A stretch of 64,000 nucleotides of DNA from Fasciola hepatica. Lineage: Eukaryota; Platyhelminthes; Trematoda; Plagiorchiida; Fasciolidae. This document shows, piece after piece, positions 1 through 11,690 of this stretch (positions are counted from its first letter, which is position 1; each line of letters starts with the position of its first letter). The position numbers were made by a program, and so were the translations under genes. The stretch lies in contig CANUEZ040000213.1 in the NCBI GenBank assembly GCA_948099385.1, positions 1,612,001 to 1,676,000 on the forward strand, written 5' to 3'. The notes beneath the pieces were generated by a model. It had not been told where the DNA came from, did not search any database, and worked only from the letters and a program-made list of their open reading frames with translations.

Positions 1-1330
1 GATGTGGCTTGTTGAGAGATTTGATCATTCACAATAAGTACTTACTCGCAATGAATGTTAAGTCACTCTTTACAATTAACTCAGTTCCCAAGCCCGTTGA
101 CATAGTTCATCAACTTCCCGATGATAACGACTTGAACATTGGATTACCAAATAACAGGCTGTTTCGATCATTATTATTGTGCATCTCGGAAGTATAATAC
201 TATCTCCTCGTACAAGAATATCGACTGACTGACGGAGCTGCCATGGGTAGTTCGCTGGGGCCCTTTCTGGCAGTTAAATTTGTCTCACGCCTAGAATAAA
301 ATATGGGAAAAACCGTATCTCGAGCTAATCTCTACCGACTTTACTTGGACCATTGTAGCTAGCATGGACCAGCGATTTCTGCCCGGGGTTTGCACATGAA
401 GGATATGAAACAGCGAGCACTAAAAATAGCCCATGAGTCCAAAGCTTAGTAATCGGACAACTATTTGGCTGCCTACAGTCTGCTCACTACACGATATCTT
501 CTTCACTGTGAACACCAAGGACCAGTTTGAAAACATGTTCCATCACTTCAATTCCAAACAAACGACCATTCAGTTAGCCAAAAACGAGGAAGTCAACTAC
601 ATCGTCACATTTCTGGGTGTTGGAATTACCTGCCGGAAAGATGGATAGAAGCCTAGACCAGCCCATCGTAAAAATGCTTGGTCAGGACTGTGCCTTCTTT
701 TTATCAGCTTTTCTCCCATAAAGTACAGAATCGGCTTTGTCTGAACCACATTCCACAGGAAGCGTGAAATATGCTCAACCGACACCCTGGAAGAAAGTTG
801 CCGCCCATTTTCAAAGAACTTCTGAGGCGAACGGGTATCCAGAATGATTTATTTTCAAACACGCAGCCACTTCCGAACAGAGCGAAGGTCACCATCGTCC
901 CAAAAGTAACGGCCTTCCTTTGGTTACTTTACAGGTGTGATGGCATCAACAGCCTACCCAGCAGATCCTTCGACTGTGCACTTAATCGTACTTATTACTT
1001 TGCAAAGGTAATCATTTTCTCTACCTCCCGGATGAAAATGCCGTCGGTGAAAAAAACACGGCCATGTCTAGTTACATTTACTGATTCAACTGCAGATGCG
1101 CAGCCACCTGTACATTGGCAGAACGAAGAGACCATGGCGTAACCGAATGGTCGAGCACATTCCGGTTTGGCCACAAAGAGCGATGAGTTGGCGGAAACAA
1201 AATCGGTGACGTAACTGACTGAATACCGAACCCTGGAACTATTTGTTACGCAAAACCTGCAGAACACTAAGCACTGCATTTATTTGAGCACGACGATCAA
1301 CGTCATCTGCGTCACAAACAATCAAAGACT
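1..1330 (+). mobile_element. Penelope-like element PLE1, 3' half (RT palm to GIY-YIG), degenerate
   Basis: Successive frames carry PLE reverse transcriptase landmarks: NVKSLFTIN near 54-85 (family FDVKSLFTNVP), TDGAAMGSSLGPFLA at 228-272 (family DG.AMGSPLGP.LA), then a frame from 433 with LHDIFFTVNT at about 487 where the family has the catalytic YADDIF box, and FLGVGITCRKDG (family FLDV.I.R..DG). The catalytic tyrosine and first aspartate are gone. A third frame (771-1142) holds thumb/linker sequence, followed by a GIY-YIG remnant. At least three frame changes and several stops make it non-functional. The 5' half lies off the left edge; the equivalent is present at 38245-39460. Confidence 0.85.
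1081..1173 (+). pseudogene. GIY-YIG endonuclease remnant of PLE1
   Basis: Read from 1081 the frame gives LYIGRTKRPWRNRMVEHIP, matching the YIG box and conserved arginine helix of PLE-type GIY-YIG endonucleases (typically YVGRT...L..R..EH). The first tyrosine of the GIY half and the upstream cysteine pair are scrambled. A 10-base deletion just upstream in this copy (around 1055), absent from the copy at 40500-40550, shifts the frame leading in. In intact PLEs this domain nicks target DNA for priming. Confidence 0.8.
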
Positions 1331-1339
1331 ACTGAGACA

Positions 1340-2280
1340 CGCGGAGGGGTTAGCAAATAACCATCACTAACCTCAACAGTACAAACAGCGAAAGCGGCTA
1401 ATTACTTCAGTTTTGCCTTGATAATCTGTTTCTAGTTGCAAACCCTTGTTGTGTGATTCAGGTTGTGTGCTTGCCTTTGGTCTTATGATACTGGTCAATT
1501 CACCATTTATGAATGATCACATTGACGGCAGTAGGCACTAGTGAAGATGCAGCAAAATGGTCCGGAATACATCGTGCTATCTGATGCTATTGGCTTCTGC
1601 GTTCCAGTTTGTATCAGGAAGGTTGTGTTTTTAAGTGTTTATTGGTTGCTTTCAGTGGTCTGACAAGCCCCCTCATCAAAAAATCATTCTGACTATAGTT
1701 TGCCGATTTTCTTCTAGGGGACCCAAGCAATTTAGCTAACCATTCTCCTAGTATAGTATCAAGCGAGTTTTCTGTGTCTGAAGTGTCTTCGCACTCTTTA
1801 TTTTTACTATTTCATATTCATCTCCATAGTGTATTGTATACAAACGTTGACTTGGTCAAATCAATCCGTTTGTAAACAAAATGCAAAGAATTAGGTGGAA
1901 TGATGAATAAGCATTTGATTGAAAATACTCAAGAAAGCCATTGCCTTTGACGAGAGTTATACTGGGAAGATGACAATCACGGAATCGATCATTATCTGGT
2001 GCAATACGATGGATTCCATCCATCCCGGTTAGTAGCTCATTTAACTTTACATGCCGGTCTGGATAGTTGGATAATTACTGCCAGCAATTTACTGATGACA
2101 GATAGACAAAACAAGAGCATGAAAAATGATCCAGATTGAACAGTCCATACTAAACTTGATAAATTAATGTATGGTGAATTAATTGCTGTAAATACTTATA
2201 TAGTTCTTTTGTTGCTGCTGACTTCCTATCTGTGGGACCAAGAAATACAAAAGCGTATGAAATGATTCATCTGAGCTATC
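1340..2280. other. Unassigned DNA after PLE1
   Basis: About 0.9 kb with no recognisable domain. Short minus-strand open stretches (near 1650-1800 and 1860-2060) are conserved in the copy at 40800-41740 but look like no family I know. No tRNA, LTR or satellite signature seen. Confidence 0.5.
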
Positions 2281-2850
2281 AAGGCTCAGATCACCAGTGA
2301 CTAGCAGGAAAGAGCTGTACATCTGGCATTTTTGAAGTCATCAGCAGTGTATATCCAACAAGTCCCATCTACCCACAGGTGAGACCCAGAGAGTCTCGTG
2401 ATGAGCCATGAGCGTTGCACATCAGGCTATTCGAACTACCAATAGTTTGCCTCGCCCCAACACGGTATGATATTGTACTCGCCGTATGTACGACTGAGCT
2501 GCTTTTCTGGTCCACCTTTGCTGACAATATTTTTTTTATTGTTGCAATCATCTACTGCCACGTTGCCCTGTCGCAGATATTCATAACAATTTAAGTTTTC
2601 CATAGAAGACCTTGTAAACTCACAGGTTACCAGCTGATAAGCGACATCGTTATGAATTGGTGCTATCACGGGCAGAAAAGCAAAATGCCGGATGACGCAC
2701 TGCTCCTGGTCTCTCGCCGCCGGATTTTGACAGTCTCGGCGTTATATGAAACAATGTGCGTTCTCTGTTTGACAATCTCAAGAACCCAACTTCTAACCTG
2801 TTGCTCACGCATTCCGAAATACTTATGTGCCATGCCTCCAAGAAACTTGA
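2280..2850 (-). pseudogene. Possible gag-like retroelement remnant (low confidence)
   Basis: The minus strand carries overlapping open stretches (2436-2669, 2369-2551, 2650-2841). The first includes CYEYLRQGNVAVDDC, which resembles a CCHC zinc knuckle with the second cysteine changed to tyrosine and the histidine to asparagine. The following stretch is basic. This could be the nucleocapsid end of an LTR-element gag, but I cannot name a family, and it may be chance. The copy at 41760-42307 has the same layout with extra indels. Confidence 0.25.
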
Positions 2851-2859
2851 CCTAAGGCT

Positions 2860-3940
2860 GACATAGACAAATTCATGGTGAAAATCGGAAACGTTTTACG
2901 CCTCCATTGGTACAGACGGAACTATACAAAAAGATTTAGTTGGTAGCCTTGCCACCTATATAAATTCCACACGACACAGCAGCACTAGTGTCTCAATTCC
3001 CCATGGTTCTACTCCATGGTCACAACACAAATTTAATCAACAACAACCAAAACATCAACAACTTTAGTCAAAACAAAATTTCGCAGTCGAAACTATAAAA
3101 CACTGATGTTAAATCTGCTGCCCTTTGAAAATGATTCACTTCCATCTCAGAAGAGTAATCTTACTCATCCCAAAACAATGACGAAGGAAAGAGTAATTAG
3201 CATTCGAAATATACAAAACACTTGAGGTTCCTTGACTACCAACAAAAATCTGGACTATATTTTATCCCGATTTTTTCTGCACTTCTAGAACATATGGTTT
3301 GGGAGTAATCTTTTCTGTGACCAACAGAAGGGCCACCCGTCTGACGACCTCGGTGTAGACCAAGAAAATGTCCAATACCTTCGTTACACGACGATGCTAA
3401 TGACATCCCGACTATCGTGAAGTGTAGAAATTCCCGAGCAGGTTTTCAAGCTTTTCGAGTTCACCAAGTTCGTCATGTCTGCTGAAGCACGTGGTCTACT
3501 TTCAGCAGTACACAAATACGGAGCAGGGCTTCAGCGAACAAATAACTACGGTAATTACCGTTCACTCGACTCATTCCCAGCCCAGACCGTTGGCTTCCAG
3601 CCACAATGATATCCATACCGGGAACGGAACGAGAGCCATGGATTTCCTTCGAATATTACTTTGCTCATCAGTATTGAATATGCAGTGCTTCATTGCCTCT
3701 CGACTAATCCCAAGTTTCTACAACTGAAGCAGCAGCGAGCTTAGCAAATTTCATTTCCAATTCCATCAGTGACCAATGTAAATCCGTTAGATGTGTCCTT
3801 CTAGATAAAGTATCAGCATTTTACTTTAGGCCAAGTACCTTACTTTTCAAAAGCTTGAGTCGTTTAGTTGCTTTAACGACCTATTGCTTGAAAGACGAAT
3901 TCCCGTGTAGAACATACTGTACCAAGGTTAGCCTACCACT
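2860..3940. other. Unassigned DNA
   Basis: No coding signature I can defend. Contains a TATATAA-like string near 2955 and A-rich simple sequence around 3025-3075. Copied at 42320-43420. Confidence 0.5.
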
Positions 3941-3949
3941 CTTAATTAG

Positions 3950-4310
3950 TGTCAAAGTTCTTCAAGGAACTGTTCTTGCTCAATATTTGTTATCGTTCTA
4001 CATTTGCGACTTAAAGGATCCCACTCGGCTGCTCTGTTCAAATACGGCGATGACGTCATTTTGGCTCGGTCAGACTAGTTTTTGCATGCTGAAACGACGG
4101 TTGGGAAACTGCCTCGATTATTCTTGGAAATTGATAAATTACAGTGATTCACTGCTCCTCGGTTTGCCGCTTATTCATTCGTACGCCAGTACGTACTTAA
4201 AACTCTTCGATACTGCTTGTCCATTACTCCCTCGGTTTACTTGGAAAGGACAACATTATACTTGGTATAGGTTTGCTCTTTACCAGAAGTTTTACTGAAA
4301 TAGTCTTAAG
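3950..4310 (+). pseudogene. Non-LTR (LINE) reverse transcriptase fragment with YGDD box
   Basis: One frame reads VLQGTVLAQYLLSFYICDLK (3954-4013), matching the non-LTR RT block GVPQG(S/T)VL.P.LF..YI.DL. A second frame then reads FKYGDDVILARSD at about 4038-4076, matching the palm box FKYADD. The two blocks are separated by one frameshift, and a stop follows the second. Downstream sequence keeps a weakly CR1-like flavour. Both catalytic aspartates survive, but the fragment is only about 120 codons of an RT normally over 250. Family assignment within LINEs is a guess. Confidence 0.6.
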
Positions 4311-4383
4311 AGACATCACATCAAATTTATATGACAATCGCCTAACAGCATCAGTCGTATTTTCAGGTAAGATGGAGGAGACT

Positions 4384-4790
4384 TTACATACCATATATTA
4401 TGACTTTTTTCTCAGGTGACTGTGTTTTATTCCGTCTCACTAACTCTAGTGAGAAAACCCCTTCTGCCGTTGAGCGATCTCGTTTATCAACGAAAAACAA
4501 AGAATATATATATATATAGGCTGTTGTCTGCGGTATACATGACTGACCATTCATGTGACGTTTATCATTTTTCTGGTATTCACTCACTAAGACAGTGTAC
4601 ATACCTGCGCGCAATATGTGAAACACTACAGTACGTCGTGTGCCGTACCCGTGTACTGATTCCTTGGCTTCCTGTGCAGGATAATACTACATTATTCCAT
4701 ATAATATTCCACTGTCCCATGTGGCCACAAGTGGCCCACAACACATTGGCTCAACTTGTGTGGGCAACCACCCCTTGAGGCTTAAGCAAC
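4384..4790 (+). other. Open stretch with TA microsatellite, probable LINE tail
   Basis: A 120-codon open frame (4416-4778) spans a short TA microsatellite at 4503-4520. The second copy (43894-44262) has two more residues because the microsatellite is longer, so the frame is not evidence of a maintained protein. No family recognised. Confidence 0.35.
4503..4520. repeat. (TA)n microsatellite
   Basis: Nine TA units; the equivalent at 43981-44003 is longer, showing length change after the duplication. Confidence 0.9.
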
Positions 4791-4832
4791 GCTGACAAGA
4801 TTCATCACATTTCGGTCAGTCCACTCCTTCGA

Positions 4833-5225
4833 TTGGTTGTCCTATCGCCCGAGTTTGTGTCGTCTCAAGCCTTGGGGCTTGGTATCGCTCCAGCTCTAAC
4901 TGCCAAAGTGACTTGGCTGTCCACCAAAGCTGAATTAACACACATCAATCTATCCCCTTTCTTACCTAGAAATTCTGTAGGTCCATTCCATTCTCGTATT
5001 TTGACAAAAAAGGGTGAGATTTTATCTGAACCAATAACCCGTTCTTGTTTGGATAGTCTTTCCTTCCTTTTTGGACGACTGAAAACACCACAAATCCTGG
5101 CTCAAGCAGTGGGATTATTTCAAGTGATTCATACGCAAGCCGTTAAATCACAATATATTATTGCAAGTGAAGGGATTGGACCAGTCGGAAAAAGTGTGTT
5201 CGCGAAATGTGCTCAGTGGAAATAA
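4833..5225 (+). pseudogene. Unidentified open frame upstream of PLE2
   Basis: 130 codons open in one frame, ending just before the PLE2 N-terminal region. The second copy (44341-44565) keeps the first 74 codons and then has a roughly 60-bp deletion that closes the frame. I do not recognise the product. Its position directly upstream of PLE2 and in the same orientation allows it to be a PLE2 5' region, but no diagnostic motif is present. May equally be chance. Confidence 0.3.
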
Positions 5226-5450
5226 CGGTACAATTGAAACAGCTCACACACCCAGCCATCATAACAGAAGTTAACTATTACATTAAGTTCCTTACGAAAG
5301 TGGCACTGGCGAGAGATCACTTTTAGTTCCTTGAGGAACGTATTAGGGGTCTGTATTTCCGAAGCTGTACTTTACTGTTTTGACAAAAAACCGGCTATTC
5401 ATATCGAGCGTGTCATTTCGATTCCAAGCACCTAATGCGCAAGATACTGT

Positions 5451-5771
5451 GTGTATACATACTGTGGAGTCAGAAAGTACATTTGTGTCACCTCGTTTTC
5501 CTGGTCAATTAACATTGAAGAAATGCAATTCTTTGACGAATATGTTCCGTCAAATGTGCAAAAACGAGTGAATTCAAAACGTCAAATCTTTTCTAAACGG
5601 ATAGAGGAATTGTTACCAACGAGTAAGTTCCAATCGGAAGCTGAAAGTTTTATGCAAAATTTATCTGAACTGGAGCTAGATAATACATTGCTAGAGGTGT
5701 TATCTTTGGGACCCAAATTCTGCTGCCCAAGCAACCAGAGTAAACAACTAGATTTTGGGGGTGTGATCTGA
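5451..5771 (+). pseudogene. PLE2 N-terminal domain
   Basis: 106-codon open frame. Residues 35-75 are lysine/glutamate rich and probably helical; residues 81-91 are LEVLSLGPKFC, the motif that precedes the RT fingers in many PLEs. This region is absent from unit 2, where about 890 bp (5273-6165 equivalent) is missing. Confidence 0.75.
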
Positions 5772-6968
5772 GAATCTATACACTCTGTTGTCCAGCTTAC
5801 TTCCTTCGTCACAGTTGGAACCCCATAGACTGAAATCTACCTCTATGAATACGAGCCATCAATAACATACAGATAAGCCATCAACAAGTGAAGTATTAGG
5901 GACCGAACGTGTAAACGTCCGAGAGAATTACAAAAGAATAGTGACAAGGGTGCAGGTATGGTAATTCCGAATAAGCCAGGCTGCACCACAAAAATAGGAA
6001 AAATTTTGAATGATACATCCGAGTTCTTCAAAATGGCATTAGTGAAGGATAAACACTAATAACAGAGAAAGATCTCTGTCCCACACCTCAAAACAAATTA
6101 TATAAAATTGCATAACAGACTCGTCTACCTTTGAACAGATGCAGCCTTTAGAGACCATCGTTCCCAGATTATATGGATATCAAACAGTTCATAAGAATGT
6201 GGTCTGCTTAAGACCTATGCTTGACATGTGCAATTCACCGTACCACGCAGTCGCCAAATGGTTGACCATTCTGCTGGAACCGGTCAGACAGAAAATATGG
6301 AAGCACAGTCCGAACGACACATTTGAATTTATAAGCTGCGTAACACAATGAATGTGAAAGATCGGTGGATACTATTGTTAGATGCCGGTACACCCTTTAC
6401 CAACGTCTCAATCGATGAAGTCATAGGTTATTTATGTGAATATATCGAAAGCTACGCAATCCAGACTGGCTTTCCTTTAGAAGCTTTGAAATAGTTGCTT
6501 TTTTGTGCACACAACGTTCAGTTCAAGTTCACCGGCCAAATCTACCGTCAAAGGACGGGATAGCAATGGGCTTTCTACTCGGACCACTGTTTGCCGACGT
6601 CTTCACGGTAAAGTTGGAAAATTGCCACATGAATCAATAGTCTACAGCTGTTGTTTACGCAGACTCCATGATATCCTGTGTGATTGAACGGACCGTCAGC
6701 TGATACTATGCGCATGCATACGCACACACGCCAGCGAACGCCAACATGAACAGTGATTTTTACTGCCCGGTTATTCGGCAAGTGGCAATCGTTCCCTTTC
6801 GTATCGGTTTCGTTTTATTGACCTGTAAGTCACGGTCATGTTCACTCACTCAAAGAGCCACTCAGCAATCGGTTGTTCTGCTTCTACTAAAGAGTGGGTC
6901 ATAGCATTAATCAGTTCCTCAGACCAGCGAGATCAACTGTTAGATTTGTTTAACTCAGACATGACAAC

Positions 6969-7421
6969 GTGCAGTTCACAATGGAAACAGAACCAAACAA
7001 CACACTAGGCTTCTTAGACGTACGGATAAGTCGTCGTGCAGACGGTTCAATCAGTCGGTCAGTGCGCAGGAAGGCAATGTGGAATGGACATTACATCCAC
7101 TTCCACCGTTTCCTGCCTCTTGAGGAGAAAAAGAACCTAATTGGGTGCCTCACAAGCAGGGCAGGACGAATATGTTTGGAGGACACAATTGAGGAAGAAC
7201 TCCGAAAGATGCGAAGGATTTTTATCCAGAATGACCATCCGTACCGCCTAGTTGATAGGACGATGCAAATGGAGAGGTGGAAAAAACCAGTATACATAAC
7301 TTGGTCATTGAAAGGCGGCACGTTGGCAGAGATTGCGCGGATAGCATTGTCAGACGCCATCAGCAAAACATTTTACGCGCAGTTAATCTCCGGATGTTGT
7401 TCTAGTCCAGACCAGCAGTGA
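6969..7421 (+). pseudogene. PLE2 RT thumb and linker
   Basis: The longest clean piece of PLE2: 150 codons. Begins with the end of the palm (FLDVRISRRADGSISRSV) and continues through RKAMWNGHYIHFHRF, equivalent to the PLE block RK.TWTGQYL.F.S, then a basic/acidic helical linker (EDTIEEELRKMRRIFIQN). The unit 2 copy (45395-45730) is shorter because a TGG codon near 7304 reads TAG there. Confidence 0.8.
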
Positions 7422-7639
7422 TTTTGCGGTTGAAAGACAAAGCACCCGATTCTACACCCTCATTCTGTGGGTACTCATTCACTTGTTCCTGTGGAACAAT
7501 GTACATCGGCCGCAAGATCAGGGGTTTGTTTGAACGTATCCTCGTTCAACACCCTGCATGGTTGAACACCAGAGCAATTAAATCGCTCAATGGCGCAGTC
7601 GTTTCACACATATTATGGTATGAGTTTGAATCACTGTAA
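7418..7639 (+). pseudogene. PLE2 GIY-YIG endonuclease domain, C-terminus replaced
   Basis: Residues 23-41 read CSCGTMYIGRKIRGLFERI, with the paired cysteines and MYIG box of PLE endonucleases. After NTRAIKSL the frame runs across a junction at about 7605, where 520 bp present at 19473-19990 and 46035-46490 is missing here, so the last ten or so codons are not native PLE. Confidence 0.8.
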
Positions 7640-7659
7640 ACGAGTTTCTTCACCAATCA

Positions 7660-9240
7660 GGGTTCTCTAATTGTGCTTAGTGGAAATGATCGGATAATGG
7701 CAAAAATGATAGAGCCAACTTGGTAACGGACCTGAAAGATAACAGGTTGTCACTAGTATGACGGTCAGCTCTTATAAAGGACTTCTGCACCGTCTCTTTC
7801 GGGGGTCTAAGTGGAACAAGGGAAACACGAATCACATCCAAGGCTTGATTTTCCCTCCTGGTGAGTCCCAAAGAGTTTGATAATTCAGCTGTACCGAGCT
7901 TCTTCCATTTCCACTTGCAAAGTAAACGCTGATTAAACGTTGATACGTGCCACGAAAATCTGACAAGTTTCAACTGAAATAACCCAGGAATGAAATTCCC
8001 CCTGCTATATCCATCAACCCTTGAATTACTGTAGGATTTGCAGTTTCATTCAATAAGAACAAGAGAATAAATCCTGCGATACATTTGGTTGTTGCTGTTG
8101 CTTATCTTAATTCGGCACTGTCAAAATGGTGCGCTTGTATCCGTTCGTCTGACGTTGGATCATCCGGGGTTTTCCGCTAATATACGAAAATATTTTTTTC
8201 AAAATGTTTTCTTCCGGTCAAACACAAAGCTAATTGCTCAGACTGAACAGGTTTCTTTAAATCCGTCCCACCCCAGCATTTCCAGGACTTGGAAAATTGA
8301 AACGGCTAGTGACCTCCAGTATGCAAAGAAAAATTCTAATTTTTCTGGTCAGACTGGTCAAAGTGACCCATCATAATGCATACATATGGCTTCTCGAGTC
8401 TCAAGGGGGAGCATTTGGACATTTATCAACCATTTTAGTAAAATCATAGTAAGGGAGCTTTGATTAAAACAAGTGGAGCACTCACTGATCAGCTAGACAG
8501 TGCAGATTATCAGGTCACAGGCACAGGCTCAGACAGTCAACTATCATTGGTAACAATGTTTCACAATTAAACTGAGCTGAAATATTCTTCAGTTTGAAAG
8601 AAAAGTTTGATTTGTTTCTCTTATACTGTGAAAAATATTCAGGAATAGCCTTGAATACGGAAAAACTGTTCTAATGTGAGTCTGAATCAACTTTTTGGTT
8701 CAAACGACTTCATGTGTTTAAATTATGCACGCTCCTCACAATTCAGATGAGATTACCAGGATCACTCCAATGTAGAGTGCTCAATTATGAGGATGATTCG
8801 AAAGGAGATTACCGCGTATGCAAAACTTATGAGCTTCCGGAAGAATTTGTCCCGTCACCCAGATACAATAATATCCTACTTGCATAAATGAGTAGGTATC
8901 ACCTTCATTCCCGCCAGTGTCCAGTCTGAATTGATCTGTATGAGTTGTTACACGACTCTCAACTCCTACGGATCCGGTAAAATTATTCCTATTTTAATGG
9001 TTGGTACACTAGCATTCAATAAATAAGCCTTAATAATACGCCAGCACTTATGACCGTCCACCAGGACAGCATTGATTTTGTCAGTTCTTAAAGCCTTCAG
9101 AACTTCCATTGGGTGTTAAAGTAAATCCTTGGAAACGAATGATTTTTCCAAAGTAACCATAGGGTTTTGAATCGATGGCTTGATCAGGCGCTTTCCGGCT
9201 TGGAGCATTTCGATATGTGAAGCAGTTACCTAAGTGAATG
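7660..9240. other. Unassigned part of the Gypsy-like block
   Basis: No domain recognised. Open stretches at 8089-8376 (+) and 7677-7973 (-) recur in copy 2 with frame differences. A 97-codon frame in copy 2 (20945-21238) is broken here by one substitution (C to T near 8671), so none is convincing. Confidence 0.45.
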
Positions 9241-9499
9241 TCGGACTTTGGTTTCTGAAGGATTGCAATACTCTAAATGGGGCGAAAATTCTCATCCAAA
9301 CCCTTATTTCTTAATGCTGCGTTTATATGTGTCTGTACTTGTGTTGTCGAAAATCGGTCAACAAATCATTTTCTTCGTATTCAGCTTCTCCTTCCCAAAT
9401 GATCTACAACTTCTTGTACTAGGTGGTCGGAATATAAAACTTTACATAAATTGTTCTCTTTTATTCGTCATATCTATGGTGATCTGTGGGCAGTGGAGA

Positions 9500-9840
9500 C
9501 TGTGTGGCCCTGGATGGTGTATTTGGTTGAATTAGCCACGTACGCAATCAGACAGTCTTGCACTCACGCACCGTTACTGACTGTCTATTGGTTGATGCCT
9601 ATTCGTTGCCGCGATTAGTCACACGTACGAGCCTGGCACCTGCGTGAACCATTCACGTAATCACATTTCGCGGAGCACCGGAAGACCGAGCCCGTTGCAT
9701 TTACAGCTTGTGCCTGTTCGATTTTCCGTGCTCGCTTGGGCGCGCGTTGATAAACGGTGTATCCGCGTTCCGTGTCCTGTTCTACTACTGATTTCTGAAC
9801 ACAAAGCAAGCTACAATGATAAATAAACCGGTGGCTTAGA
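9500..9840 (+). repeat. LTR-like segment A (copy 1)
   Basis: Shares an ordered set of words with segment B at 11049-11330: a stem-like CACTCACGCACCGTTACTGA region, the phrase TTGACTGTCTATTGGTTGATG in diverged form, and an end containing AATAAAC. Two diverged copies about 1.55 kb apart in the same orientation would fit a pair of LTRs or LTR relics. No clear TG...CA ends, primer-binding site or target duplication found. An exact second copy lies at 21851-22191. Confidence 0.4.
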
Positions 9841-10586
9841 AGCTCAAAGCTAGTAAAATGTTAGATACTAATAGCTATTACAATTATTATGGTAAAACTG
9901 ACCACAAGTCGTTTCCATCACTACTGTGTAAAAGCTAGTCCCTCTGCAATCAGCTTTCTAGCCTTTTAACTCACAAATATATCTGAGAAATACTATTTTA
10001 TGTGACATTTCTGAAGCGAAGTCGCTGTTGATAGTGGGCTGAAGGAAGAAACCATTTGGTTTGTTGAAAGTGCTTGAATTTCATACCATATTCACGATAA
10101 TGGTGCAGGTTTTACTCCAAAACAATCAATGGAGATGACTTGGCAATCCGAGGAGACGGGAATGTCTATTAGCCTATTTGATACGTTTTTCAGTGACAGA
10201 TATTTCTCGAAATCTGTCCGTAAATGACACTATGTTTACTCGTCATAGCCATGTGGAACATTGTGTCATTACAAGAGACAGTGGGTAGAAGCAAGTGATT
10301 TTTATTCAAACAACTCTTTCTATCTGGATTTTGACAAGGAAAAACACCATCTGAAGAGAATTGAATTCATTCAGTGGGAAAATTTTCTGATAAATTTCAC
10401 TAGGCTGTCGAATGGATGGGCGACGTAAGGTAAGCAACATCCGCTTTCGGTCGACGTGAGGCGGGCATTCAGCTACCAACGAAGGTCGTTATATGTTGGG
10501 AAAAATGCAAATTACTGTGCAAACCATCTTGTCTAAAACCCTCATTTTAATACGATCCACGATGAAGCTCACAAGGCTTACAAAAC

Positions 10587-10835
10587 GTGACTCTTGATAA
10601 GAAATTCTCCAAAGAAACTCAGTCTGGTATGCCTGCTGTTGCAAACCAATTAAGCCCATTGGAATTAGCTGCAATGAATCATGATAAAACTTATCCGGAT
10701 GGAAGTGTCATCTACAGCACTTTGAACAACGCGAGTTCTGAGAAGACTACAGGTGTTGTGAAAATTCGAATGAAAAAGATTTTGCTTCGCGATGGGTCTA
10801 ATTTTCTTCATAATTCACCGAACAAACGTTGTTAA
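10587..10835 (+). CDS. 82-codon open frame, identical in three copies
   Basis: Product unknown. Begins MTLDKKFSKETQ and ends SPNKRC-stop; hydrophilic, lysine-rich, no signal peptide or membrane segment. All 249 bases are identical in the copies at 22938-23186 and 47449-47697, and substitutions start about 30 bp after the stop. This fits a maintained small protein or simply recent duplication; about 340 bp in total is invariant, so the argument is weak. It lies between the two LTR-like segments, in the sense direction of the Gypsy-like block, and may be a gag fragment. Confidence 0.35.
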   Translation: MTLDKKFSKETQSGMPAVANQLSPLELAAMNHDKTYPDGSVIYSTLNNASSEKTTGVVKIRMKKILLRDGSNFLHNSPNKRC

Positions 10836-11048
10836 TATAAAGTTGTGTACTAACTTGATGTAAATAACTAGCTATAGCTCTGTTCTGTTTCTTGAAAAAA
10901 TTTAATTTCCTTGGTCTTAGTCAACACGACAAGTTGACCGAGTTTGGTAAACGGTCAAATATGAATGTGGTGTAGTACACAAGGATGAGCACTCCTCTGC
11001 CTGCGGGTTGTTCGTTGTTCGATCCGCAAAATAAAAACCAATTCCGCT

Positions 11049-11330
11049 GTGTCGGTTCAAGTGGTCACTCGCGCAATCACTGTCTCACACGCATGCACCG
11101 CTATTGACTGCCTATGGATTGATGGCTTGACCACTCTGGATCGCATTTACTGCTTGAGTTTGCCAAAGGAATATTCACTTGTTAGCTTGCCCGCTTACAA
11201 GCGAGTTAACTGATGTGGTAATAAACGGATCTGTTGCGTACTTAGCTCTCCGTTAATTCCGAACACAACAAACTGTATGAGCAAAACGCTCAGTCACTGT
11301 TTCATCGGGAACCCACACTTACAATAATTG
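11049..11330 (+). repeat. LTR-like segment B (copy 1)
   Basis: Diverged relative of segment A in the same orientation; contains an AATAAAC polyadenylation-like string near 11221. It is followed by the gag-proximal open frame, as expected if it is a 5' LTR. Copies at 23400-23680 and 47912-48195. Confidence 0.4.
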
Positions 11331-11690
11331 AACAGTAATATGGCTTCCAATAGCCTGCTCAATACAGTATAATTTAAAACTATGGAGATCAAGTTTACCA
11401 CAGATGGTTTTCTCCACTAAGGAATAAGTACTAATCACGCCAGGAACAGTTAATTTTGCTGAAGGTTCGATTTTATTAGTGTTGCACAGTAGGAAGAAAA
11501 AACACACCAAACGCACAACTGTTTTATTTCATGGCTCAATAGAAATTTCGCTGTTCATAGCTGGCTGGTGGGAAAAGAAGGTGATTATTTGGAATGCACG
11601 ACACTGAAATCAGGGTCGTATGATCTTCCGGGGCTATGTAATATGATAACAAACGTGATCGCCACAAAACTGTTGATTATTGATTGACCT

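Larger units (their letters stand above)
5250..7640 (+). mobile_element. Penelope-like element PLE2, nearly full length, degenerate
   Basis: In order along the plus strand: NYYIKFLTKVALARDHF (about 5275-5325, PLE N-terminal helix); LEVLSLGPKFC at 5691-5723 (conserved PLE N-terminal motif); SDKGAGMVIPNK from 5940 (RT motif DKG..VV.N); LRPMLDMCNSPYHAVAKWL at about 6210-6265 (family LRPI....SP...LAK.L); FKFTGQIYRQ then IAMGFLLGPLFADVF (6527-6625); VYADSMIS from 6653 at the catalytic box, with the second aspartate changed to serine; GFLDVRISRRADGSISRSV near 7005-7060; and GIY-YIG at 7484-7540. Several frameshifts and stops. Retroposition activity is not possible from this copy. Confidence 0.88.

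Noticed and set aside
9248..9535. 95-codon frame rich in phenylalanine and leucine, identical in two copies
   Set aside because: It runs into LTR-like sequence, looks like AT-rich chance coding, and identity follows from recent duplication.
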